A DNA stretch of 64,000 nucleotides from Paraliobacillus zengyii. Its GTDB lineage: Bacteria > Bacillota > Bacilli > Bacillales > Amphibacillaceae. The translations under genes and the position numbers were made by a program. How positions within the stretch are numbered: the first letter of the stretch is position 1; each line of letters starts with the position of its first letter. Where the stretch lies: assembly GCF_003268595.1 (NCBI RefSeq), contig NZ_CP029797.1:3369501-3433500 (forward strand). Reading direction: 5' to 3'. Positions 1 through 7,700 of the stretch are shown here, one piece after another. The notes under the pieces are model-generated. The model was not told the origin of the DNA. It did no database searches and was given only the letters and a program-made list of their open reading frames with translations.

Positions 1-346
1 AACAAAGTTGATGCACATCTGAATCTGTTTTTAGAAAATCATTACGCCCTCCCCAGTAGACATGATAACCTGAGTTCTTTAATGTTTTTAAAATATTGGG
101 TTCTTTATCATCCATTAAATTATGCATAGTTCTCTGACCTTTAGTATGTGGATACCATCCTGTCATAAATGAAGATCTACTAGGTACACATACTGGATTT
201 TGACAAAATGTATTCGAAAATGAAACACCTTCTTTGGCAAGTCCGTCAATTTCTGGCGTATGCACGGCATTGTTTCCATCATATCCTACTGAATCAGCTC
301 GCCATTGATCTGCTACAATCATTACTACATTTTTCTTTTTATTCAT
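1..346 (-). CDS. Sulfatase, N-terminal part (cut by window edge)
   Basis: The first 115 codons of a type I sulfatase are visible; the rest lies beyond base 1. The start is an ATG at 346-344. The protein opens with the metal-binding IVADQWRAD stretch, and near residue 56 it has C-V-P-S-R, the CxPSR motif whose Cys is converted to formylglycine, followed by a conserved FMTGWYPHTKGQR segment. No signal peptide is seen, so the enzyme probably acts in the cytoplasm. It lies 58 bases downstream of the PTS EIIC gene on the same strand, suggesting it desulfates a sugar brought in by that PTS (inference). No Shine-Dalgarno site sits directly before the ATG; see the leader hairpin at 352-377. Substrate cannot be told from this fragment. 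Confidence 0.88.
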   Translation of the reverse strand, partial: MNKKKNVVMIVADQWRADSVGYDGNNAVHTPEIDGLAKEGVSFSNTFCQNPVCVPSRSSFMTGWYPHTKGQRTMHNLMDDKEPNILKTLKNSGYHVYWGGRNDFLKTDSDVHQLC

Positions 347-349
347 ATT

Positions 350-379
350 TTAAAAAAGAGAGGAGTTTTCACTCCCCAT
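350..379 (-). CDS. Possible 9-codon leader peptide before sulfatase
   Basis: An ATG at 379-377 has a strong ribosome site (AAGGAGGAGG, 400-391) at good spacing. It reads nine codons (MGSENSSLF) and stops with TAA at 352-350, in the same frame as the sulfatase ATG that follows after one codon. The reading frame crosses the hairpin at 352-377. Translation of this leader could open the hairpin and allow reinitiation at the sulfatase start. This is inference; the ORF is too short for coding statistics. Confidence 0.3.
   Translation of the reverse strand: MGSENSSLF
352..377 (-). terminator. Terminator-like hairpin between EIIC and sulfatase
   Basis: On the minus strand a 7-bp stem (GGGGAGT / ACTCCTC, one G-U pair) closes a GAAA tetraloop and is followed by TCTTTTTT. 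It has the form of an intrinsic terminator and would attenuate transcription from the PTS genes into the sulfatase. It lies between the only good ribosome site and the sulfatase ATG. Confidence 0.6.
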
Positions 380-404
380 CTTTTCTATTCCCTCCTCCTT
401 AAAT

Positions 405-1685
405 TTATTCTGCACTATCTGACTCATTTTCAACTGCAGTTTTATCTATCATTTTAAAGAATGGATAATAGATTAATCCAGCGATAGCAATATTAATAAA
501 TTGAAGTATTATTATAACCACTGACCCTTGTAAAAGAGCATTCATTATTATTGGAGTTCCAACAGGGATATGCGTACCATTAAGAATTGGGAATACACCT
601 ATAGAAAGCAAGAAATATGATATACTACCCAAAATTAAAGGTGTGAAAACGAATGGAATAAACATCATTGGGTTTAATACAATCGGTGTACCAAATATTA
701 TTGGTTCATTAATACCAAAGATTGTTCCAGGTAAAGATAACTTTCCTAATGTTTTATACTGTTTACTTTTGGACATAAAAGTCATTAAAAGAGCCAAAGC
801 TAAAGTTGCACCTGCTCCACCAATACCAATTAACACTGCATAAAAACCAGTATGCACAATATTAGTTGGTTCAAGACCAGCACTGATGGCATCTAAGTTT
901 TCCACACCAAGAGGTAGCCATACAGTTAAAAAGATTGGATTTACTACTAGTCTGCCATGAATACCAAAGAACCAAAGTACTTGTTGTATAAAAACGACTA
1001 GAATTAGTGCTGGTAAAGTTCCTCCAATGTTTTGTAAAGGAGATTGAATTAACGTATAAACGAACTGGTATATACTTCCATAATCAGTTAGTGAAAATAA
1101 TGAACCTATCACACCGAAACCTACAACAATAACTATTGCTGGAGTCAAATTTGAGAACGTTCTAGCTACCGTTGGTGGAACACCATCTGGTAACTTAATG
1201 ACCCATTCTTTTGCAATAAATATTAAATAGATACGTGTTGCTATGAGTCCTACAATAATTGAAACAAACAATCCTTGCGCACCTAAAAATTGAAATGGGA
1301 TAGCACTTATATCTTCTGTTTGAATAGTTGGCAGTAATACCATGAAACTCATTAGAGAAATTAATCCAGCACCAGCGGCGCCTATACTATCTTGTCCAAA
1401 AACTTCTGCTAGTTTAAATGCGATTAAAAATACTGCATAAACTGCGACCAAACCTAATGTCATTGTACTTAAAGAGCTAAAAAGACCTTTTAAACCTGTT
1501 GATTGGATGAAATTTTGATATGCTTCAAAATTTAAACTACCCAAAAGTGTCGATAAAGCACCGATAATCATAACTGGTAACGTAGACATTAAACCATTAG
1601 AAACTGCCTTCAAATACTTATTCTCAGAAATTTTTCCAGATACTCGTTGAATTTTCATTTGAAATTTTTGCGTTTTCTCACTCAC
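405..1685 (-). CDS. PTS lactose/cellobiose-family IIC permease
   Basis: A 426-residue polytopic membrane protein of the lactose/cellobiose (CelB/LicC-type) EIIC family. It forms the sugar channel of a phosphotransferase system and takes phosphate from EIIB. About ten hydrophobic segments are visible, with conserved NGTHIPVGTPIIMNALLQG and FGINEPIIFGTP regions that line the substrate site. The start is GTG (1685-1683) after AGGAGG. It is third in the operon after EIIA and EIIB and ends 58 bases before a sulfatase gene. The usual substrates of this family are beta-linked disaccharides such as cellobiose or chitobiose; the sulfatase neighbour hints at a sulfated disaccharide (inference). Confidence 0.92.
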   Translation of the reverse strand: MSEKTQKFQMKIQRVSGKISENKYLKAVSNGLMSTLPVMIIGALSTLLGSLNFEAYQNFIQSTGLKGLFSSLSTMTLGLVAVYAVFLIAFKLAEVFGQDSIGAAGAGLISLMSFMVLLPTIQTEDISAIPFQFLGAQGLFVSIIVGLIATRIYLIFIAKEWVIKLPDGVPPTVARTFSNLTPAIVIVVGFGVIGSLFSLTDYGSIYQFVYTLIQSPLQNIGGTLPALILVVFIQQVLWFFGIHGRLVVNPIFLTVWLPLGVENLDAISAGLEPTNIVHTGFYAVLIGIGGAGATLALALLMTFMSKSKQYKTLGKLSLPGTIFGINEPIIFGTPIVLNPMMFIPFVFTPLILGSISYFLLSIGVFPILNGTHIPVGTPIIMNALLQGSVVIIILQFINIAIAGLIYYPFFKMIDKTAVENESDSAE

Positions 1686-1715
1686 GTTAAACCCTCCTAT
1701 TAAAAGATAATCTAC

Positions 1716-2030
1716 TTATTTTGAATCAATTAATTCAAAAGCCCAATCTAAGACTTTTTCACCATTCATCATGCCGTAATCAAGACTGTTTATTACTTCT
1801 ACAGGTATGCCATCTGCACCACCATATTGCTTTTCATAATCATCTTTGAGATAAGAAACTTGTGGTCCTAGAAGTAATACATTCGCAGCTTCAATGTGTT
1901 TCTTAATATCTCCACCTGATGTTGCCGTGATTTTCACCTCTTCACCTTTACTTGTTGCTGCCTTTTCCATTTTGCTTACCAACATACTTGTTGACATACC
2001 TGCTGCACATACTAATAAGATATTTTTCAT
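1716..2030 (-). CDS. PTS lactose/cellobiose-family IIB
   Basis: A 104-residue cytoplasmic EIIB subunit. The N-terminus carries the phospho-Cys loop C-A-A-G-M-S-T-S (Cys at residue 8), typical of the lactose/cellobiose class. It passes phosphate from the EIIA histidine to the incoming sugar at EIIC. It lies 25 bases after EIIA and 30 bases before EIIC, so the three are co-transcribed. Length matches the family. Confidence 0.93.
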   Translation of the reverse strand: MKNILLVCAAGMSTSMLVSKMEKAATSKGEEVKITATSGGDIKKHIEAANVLLLGPQVSYLKDDYEKQYGGADGIPVEVINSLDYGMMNGEKVLDWAFELIDSK

Positions 2031-2055
2031 TTTTTATTCCTCCTGTTTTTGTTTT

Positions 2056-2367
2056 TTATAATTTACTGATTTTTTCATGCATATCGATCATTTCTACAGC
2101 TAAATCTTTTAGTGTCATTGCATTCATCAAATGATCTTGTGCGTGGATCATCAATAGTGAAATTTCTGCTTTATCACCACGCGCTTCTGCTTGAATTAAA
2201 TCTGTTTGTATTCGATGTGCTTTATTTAAATCTTCACTTGATGTCTCCATGAATTGATTCGCTTCTTCAAAGTTTCCTTGTTTTGCGGCAGCAATTGCTC
2301 GCATTGCATTACTTCGTGCATTTCCTCCGTTAACGATTATTCCCATGATTATCTCTTGATTATCCAA
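2056..2367 (-). CDS. PTS lactose/cellobiose-family IIA
   Basis: The EIIA subunit, a small helical protein phosphorylated by HPr. The C-terminal half holds the hallmark HAQDHLM stretch with the phospho-histidine. I chose a TTG start (2367-2365) because GGGAGG lies 8 bases upstream and the resulting 103 residues match family length. An in-frame ATG at 2418 would add a lysine-rich 17-residue tail, lacks a ribosome site and starts only 6 bases after a cre box. First gene of the PTS operon; catabolite repression through that cre is expected. Confidence 0.88.
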   Translation of the reverse strand: MDNQEIIMGIIVNGGNARSNAMRAIAAAKQGNFEEANQFMETSSEDLNKAHRIQTDLIQAEARGDKAEISLLMIHAQDHLMNAMTLKDLAVEMIDMHEKISKL

Positions 2368-2424
2368 TCGGAAGCCCTCCCTTTTATTGTTGCTTTTCTT
2401 TTTCTTTCTTAAGTTCATCTTATA

Positions 2425-2440
2425 TGTAAAGCGCTTTCAC
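2425..2440 (-). promoter_or_regulatory. CcpA cre site, PTS operon
   Basis: On the minus strand the sequence TGAAAGCGCTTTACA fits the catabolite-responsive element consensus (TGWAANCGNTNWCA). It lies about 60 bases before the TTG start of EIIA, in the leader or promoter of the PTS operon. Confidence 0.8.
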
Positions 2441-2532
2441 CTAAAGTTAATCTTTTTCCTTTTCCAACGGAATATAATGACCAGAGTAATAATAAGAACC
2501 TAAACAAAGAGCTATATTGTTACTTTCTTAGC

Positions 2533-2570
2533 AAAAATAAAAAGAATGCGACGTTAATGTCTACATTCTT
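2533..2570 (-). terminator. Intrinsic terminator of the licR-type gene
   Basis: A stem AAGAATG/CATTCTT (2542-2548 with 2564-2570) followed on the minus strand by a T-rich run. It overlaps the last codons of the regulator gene and separates it from the PTS promoter region. Confidence 0.75.
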
Positions 2571-4477
2571 CTTAATATCTCTAGCACTTCTTGTTTATTT
2601 TCACAATTGATTAACTGTTTTATTATTTCACGGTTATCAACAAACTGAATTAAGCTTTTATACATTGGTTCTAATTTTTCTTGATTCACATCTGCAACAT
2701 GGAGGAGACAAACAAATTGCACCATGCTCCCACCCCAATCAATCGGTCTCTCTAGTGTGGCTAGCGTCCAAAATGTCTGATCTGACTTCGGATTCATTGG
2801 GTGTGGGATTGCCACCAGATTACCATAGCTTGTTGAAGCAGCATTTTCCCGTTCCATAATAGAAGCTATAATCCCTTCTTCAGTCCGACCTTGCTTAACC
2901 AATTCATTGCCTAAAAAAGTAATTACATCTATTGGGCTAGAACAAGATAACTGTAAATAGATTAAATTAGGATCTAAATATTTATCAATAAGGGACATGT
3001 TTCTGTTCTCTACAACTTGTGTAATTTTATCCAATTCCACATCACCTAAAAGCGTACTAACAACTACATATGGAATCTTAATGGAGTCAGGGAGTGTTAC
3101 AGTACTTACAATAAAATCAATGTCCTCTTCACTATATTTCGGTAAACTGTGTAGCTCTGTTACACCGATGATCGTTAACTGATTACCAAATTTAGCACGC
3201 ATTTTATAGAATAATAATTGTGAGCTACCTCTTCCAGTGGTACAGACAATTAAACATCTCTTTGGTTTGGTTTTTAATTTTGTTCGTTCAATTGCAGCAC
3301 CAAAATGAAGCGCAATATATCCGATCTCATTTTCATCAATTTTTATATTATGTTCTCGCTCGATAACTTTACTAGCTATAACACCCGCTTCAAACGCTAA
3401 TGGATAGTTAACTTTTATTGCTTCAAGCATTGGGTTTCGAATATTCATATGATGCTTATAACGGTGAATTGCAGGTTTTAAATGAATCGCAATACCTGCA
3501 TATAATTCTCTATCTGCAACAATACCTAATTGCATTTGTGCATCTACTTCACATACCAAACGATCAACTGTTTGTAAAATTGATTGATCAAAATTACTAG
3601 CTATATTCGATTGACTCTTATCTAAAAACAGTTTTGTACCTAATAAATGCATGGCAACGTAGGAAATCTCTACTACTGGAAATGTTGACTGTACAATCAA
3701 TTCAACGTCCCTTATGATCATTTGAGCCACCTGATATTCCTTTTTGTTTTCTGGATCTTTTTCATCATAATTCACTAACTCTATATACTGTTCACTTTTA
3801 ATACGTCGACAGGCAATTGCAATATGCACTACCAGATTATCCAAAGCTATATCTGATAAATTAAGTTGAAATTCCTTTAAACGCTTTAAAACAGTTAAAC
3901 AAATTTCATCCATCTGCTCATTGGGAAGTAACCAATGTTTGTCTGTATTCTCCCTAGCTGTAATTTCTGTTCGGCTAAATAATACTTCAGCAATACAATA
4001 GCGAATATGCTTTTCCTCACCTCGTAGTTTCAAACCATAATTTGGTCGCTTGATTAACTCTAAGTGATATTTTTTAAGTATTACTTTGACATCCTTTAAA
4101 TCATTTTTTAGTGTAGATCGACTGACAAATAAATCATCAGCAAGATCCTCAATCTTTGAATAATCAGGATTTAATAAAAATTTCTTTACTAAATGGTGAA
4201 CACGATCTTCTGGTTCGACAGGAACTGATTCTTCCATTTCTATCATACTGTGTATAAAATTTTTGAATTTATCTTGTTCAATAATATCTAGATGGAAGCC
4301 ATGACCCCGCTCTGATATAATCTTAGCTCCGGAATCCACTAGTATTTGATTCAACAGTTTAATATCATTTCGAATCGTTCTTGATGTAACTTGAATTAAG
4401 CTAGCTATATGTTCGCTTGTCACTGGAGTACTTTCTCTAATTAGTTCTTTGAGTATTTGCTGATGCCTCGTATTCAT
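2561..4477 (-). CDS. licR: LicR/MtlR-type PTS-controlled transcription activator
   Basis: A 638-residue multidomain regulator. Domains in order: HTH_11 DNA-binding region (about 1-60), a second HTH-like segment (about 85-150), two PTS regulation domains with conserved histidines (for example in LVVHIAIACRRI and IGYIALHFGAAIER), an EIIB-like domain with C-T-T-G-R-G-S-S near residue 408, and a C-terminal EIIA type 2 domain with A-I-P-H-P. Such proteins are switched by phosphorylation by HPr and the cognate PTS and activate their PTS operon. It is transcribed in the same direction as, and directly upstream of, the PTS genes. A cre box lies 34 bases upstream of its start. The symbol reflects family resemblance; the sugar may differ from lichenan products. 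Confidence 0.88.
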   Translation of the reverse strand: MNTRHQQILKELIRESTPVTSEHIASLIQVTSRTIRNDIKLLNQILVDSGAKIISERGHGFHLDIIEQDKFKNFIHSMIEMEESVPVEPEDRVHHLVKKFLLNPDYSKIEDLADDLFVSRSTLKNDLKDVKVILKKYHLELIKRPNYGLKLRGEEKHIRYCIAEVLFSRTEITARENTDKHWLLPNEQMDEICLTVLKRLKEFQLNLSDIALDNLVVHIAIACRRIKSEQYIELVNYDEKDPENKKEYQVAQMIIRDVELIVQSTFPVVEISYVAMHLLGTKLFLDKSQSNIASNFDQSILQTVDRLVCEVDAQMQLGIVADRELYAGIAIHLKPAIHRYKHHMNIRNPMLEAIKVNYPLAFEAGVIASKVIEREHNIKIDENEIGYIALHFGAAIERTKLKTKPKRCLIVCTTGRGSSQLLFYKMRAKFGNQLTIIGVTELHSLPKYSEEDIDFIVSTVTLPDSIKIPYVVVSTLLGDVELDKITQVVENRNMSLIDKYLDPNLIYLQLSCSSPIDVITFLGNELVKQGRTEEGIIASIMERENAASTSYGNLVAIPHPMNPKSDQTFWTLATLERPIDWGGSMVQFVCLLHVADVNQEKLEPMYKSLIQFVDNREIIKQLINCENKQEVLEILRRM

Positions 4478-4510
4478 TAGAACCCTCCCTAGATGTTAGC
4501 TTTCATTCAT

Positions 4511-4525
4511 TGTAAAGCGTTTTCA
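4511..4525 (-). promoter_or_regulatory. CcpA cre site, licR-type gene
   Basis: The minus strand reads TGAAAACGCTTTACA, a near-perfect cre. It stands 34 bases before the regulator ATG, so both regulator and PTS structural genes appear catabolite-repressed. Confidence 0.8.
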
Positions 4526-4723
4526 TGATGTGTTGGGAATAATTTTTTTCCTCTAGCTAAGGAAATTTCTTGTTGTTTTATTACTTCAGACAACGCCACC
4601 TGTGAATTCTTTGTCTTTACCCTTTAAAATTTACTTCGACAAATTTCGCGAAATATTTAATAAAGAATAACATAATTAAACACTAATTTCACTATTCTCT
4701 TTAACAAACTATTTATATAAATA

Positions 4724-4765
4724 ACAAAAAATAAACCCGTTCATCATGATGCGATGAACGGGTTT
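4724..4765 (-). terminator. Terminator of the yhcR-like gene
   Basis: A perfect 13-bp stem (4733-4745 with 4753-4765) with a 7-base loop, followed on the minus strand by a TTTTTTGTT tract, just after the stop codon of the nuclease gene. Confidence 0.9.
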
Positions 4766-4770
4766 AAAGA

Positions 4771-7700
4771 TTATTCTAATACTCTTCGTTTTTGATACAG
4801 ATAAAATCCAAAGCCTGCTAATAGGAGTAACGCGCCCATTAGGAGCATGTTGAACATACTTGTCGCTGTGTCTGGTAATGATGTTTCGTCGTCATCACTA
4901 GAAGTAGCTGTTTCTTCACTTTCATCTGTATCATCTATATCACCTGTATCGGTATCGTCATTGTTTTCAGATCCTTCGTTTTCACCATTATCTGAACCAT
5001 CTTCTTCCGGATCAGTTGGCTCTGTTGGATCTATCGGTTCCTCTTCTGGTTCTTCCGGATCTGTTGGATCAACAGGATCAACTGCCGCTACTTCAAATAC
5101 AGTAAATATACTGAAGTGATTCGTTGTTGCAGTTAACATACCATCTTGATATGTTCCACCTATTAATTCCCATTCAGAGGTTTCTGGGTTGTAATAATAC
5201 AATTTCACATCTTCTGGATTACTTACTTTATCATCGTCTACATTAAATTGTAATGTAACGTCTTCTGCAAATTCAGAGATCACTTCACCATTAGATGTTA
5301 TAGTAAAATCAAAAATCCCACTAATTGCTGCTTCTCCATTTACCATTACACTATCAACTGCCACTACATCAACTGTTGTGTCACCATCTCCAAACACGCT
5401 TGCTGGAATAGTTGCAGTTGTTTGTTTCGTTTGAATTGTGATCGAAACATTTTTTGCTTTTAACATTGCAATTTGAGCACTTGTCAAACTTACTTCGATT
5501 TCATCTTCTTCATTTAATTCAATGATCACTTTACCCTTTTCTTTAACATTTTCAACCGCATCAACAGAAATAGTTGCTTTTCCATCTGTAACAGTTGGTT
5601 TTGTTGTAACGTTGCCCGCTTCATCTGCTTGATCTTCCTCAGGTTCTGTTGGTTCTTCAGGATCCGTTGGTTCCTCTGGATCTGTTGGGTCTGTTGGTTC
5701 TTCCTCACCTGGTACATATTCGCTGACATCTGTAGGACTAGTTACTTTCAATTGATATGTCTCATTGAAAATACTTGAAATACCAGTAAGATCAATTATA
5801 TCGCCATCTTCAAATTCAAAATCGGCGTATACTAGGCCTGTTCGATTATCGACGCGTACAAGAATACTCTCATCACCTTTAGAAGCTGTGAATTCAAATG
5901 TTCCATAACTGTTCACTTCTTCAAGTCCTGATATCGTTACACCTTTAAGTGATACCAATTCGCCTTGGTTCGAATCATCAATTGCACTTGGTGATAATTC
6001 AATTGGGTTCGGCACATCATTTGTTCCAATAACTTCTAGTCCAGTTATACTAGATAATTGGAACTCTCCACTGTAACTTGCAGCTTCAGCGGTAAATGTT
6101 ACAATATCCCCGATAGAAACACTATCGCCACCATAATATACATATGTTCCACCAGTTTCATCTTGCATATAGAAGCCATTGCTTCCCCATGCACCTGGTG
6201 TTGTAGTAACAATACCTTCTACAGTTACAACCGTACCAGCTTCTGCATTTCTTGCTTCCGCAATTGTTACTTCACCTAATTCTTCATCTGATCCATTATC
6301 TACTGCAACAATACGTCCTTCTGCCGCGTAATCAATTGGATTTGCTTCGGTACTTTCTAAACTCTTGACGTAATCAACAAACGAGTCTAAATCTACTGGA
6401 CCCATTTCTACATTCATACCAAGATCTTTAATTGGCCCTTCTGAAGTTCCCATATAATTATTTACTGTTAAAGTATATGTTTCATCTTCATCAATTGGTG
6501 TACCATCCATAAACATAATATCGATAGCTTCGTTTGTTGAAGTATCCCATGTATATTTCATTCCACCAACACTGTAATCTGGTCCATATTGCGGAGATAA
6601 CTGTTCATTTATAATCTCGTACATATCAGCACCAGTCACTTCTACCTTCATTAACGTATTACCAAATGGCATGACGTTATATAAATTGCCCCATGTCACT
6701 TCTCCTGCTAATAATTGGTCTCTAATACCGCCACCATTCATCAGAGAAAAGTCACTATCCATGGAATATAACATTGCATCTGCAATTAAATTACCCAAGC
6801 CATGGTCACCGTCATTCGAATAACTACCTGTCATTGTATTCGCATTATAACCTAATACTTCATTCATTTTATCCGCAATTAAGTCATCATACTTTTCTAA
6901 TATTTCTGTTACCGCTGCATCTGGTTCCATTTTACTTTGATCAACAAATACAATTTCTGCTTCTTTCGTAACAATATCTCCTGTTTCTCTATCAATCTCG
7001 ATATCTACGTCTGCAAAAGCTTTACCATATTCAGATGCTTGAACAATTAATTTATTATCTACTACTGCATCAACCACTTGATGATTATGAGCAGCAAATA
7101 TAATATCAACCGCATCATTCACATTGTTCGCTAAATCTGCTGCATCTCCTGTAGCAGACGCACCATCTTGGTCAGCTGGCATATGCGCTAAAACCACAAT
7201 AGCTTCTACACCCTGCTCTTGTAATTCTGCAGCTGCTTTATTAACAGCCGCCGTTTCGTCCGTAAATTCAATATCTTCTATTCCTGCAGGCATAACCATA
7301 GTTGCTGATGCCTGTGTATTAACACCAATAAAGCCAATTTCTTCTCCATCAATTTCTTGAATTGCATATGCATCTAAGATTGTTTCTCCTGAGTCTTTAT
7401 AAACACAGTTAGCACACAAATTGTCAAAGTCTATACCATCATAGTCTTCGGTACCTAAACCATCAGGATGTTCTCCACCGTTTACCATTCGAAGTAATTC
7501 AGTTGTTCCTTCATCAAATTCGTGATTACCAACTGTTCCAAAATCAAAACCTATTTCCTCCATTATTTCAACAGTAGGTTCGTCTTGATAAAGACCAGAT
7601 ACTGGTGAGCTTCCACCAATCATATCCCCTGCATGAACAATAAGGGTGTTCTCGTTATCTTCCTCTCGATCTTTAATATAAGCTGATGTATAATCCATAC

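Noticed and set aside
2368..2418. ATG at 2418 as the EIIA start
   Set aside because: It lacks a ribosome site, begins right after a cre box and adds a Lys-rich tail not typical of EIIA; the TTG at 2367 fits better.
4643..4654. Palindrome ATTTCGCGAAAT in the licR-yhcR gap
   Set aside because: Only 12 bases, not placed at a recognisable promoter and not repeated elsewhere in the window.
4847..5119. A 90-codon plus-strand frame rich in Ser/Val
   Set aside because: Antisense shadow of the acidic Glu/Asp/Thr-rich C-terminus of the yhcR-like gene.
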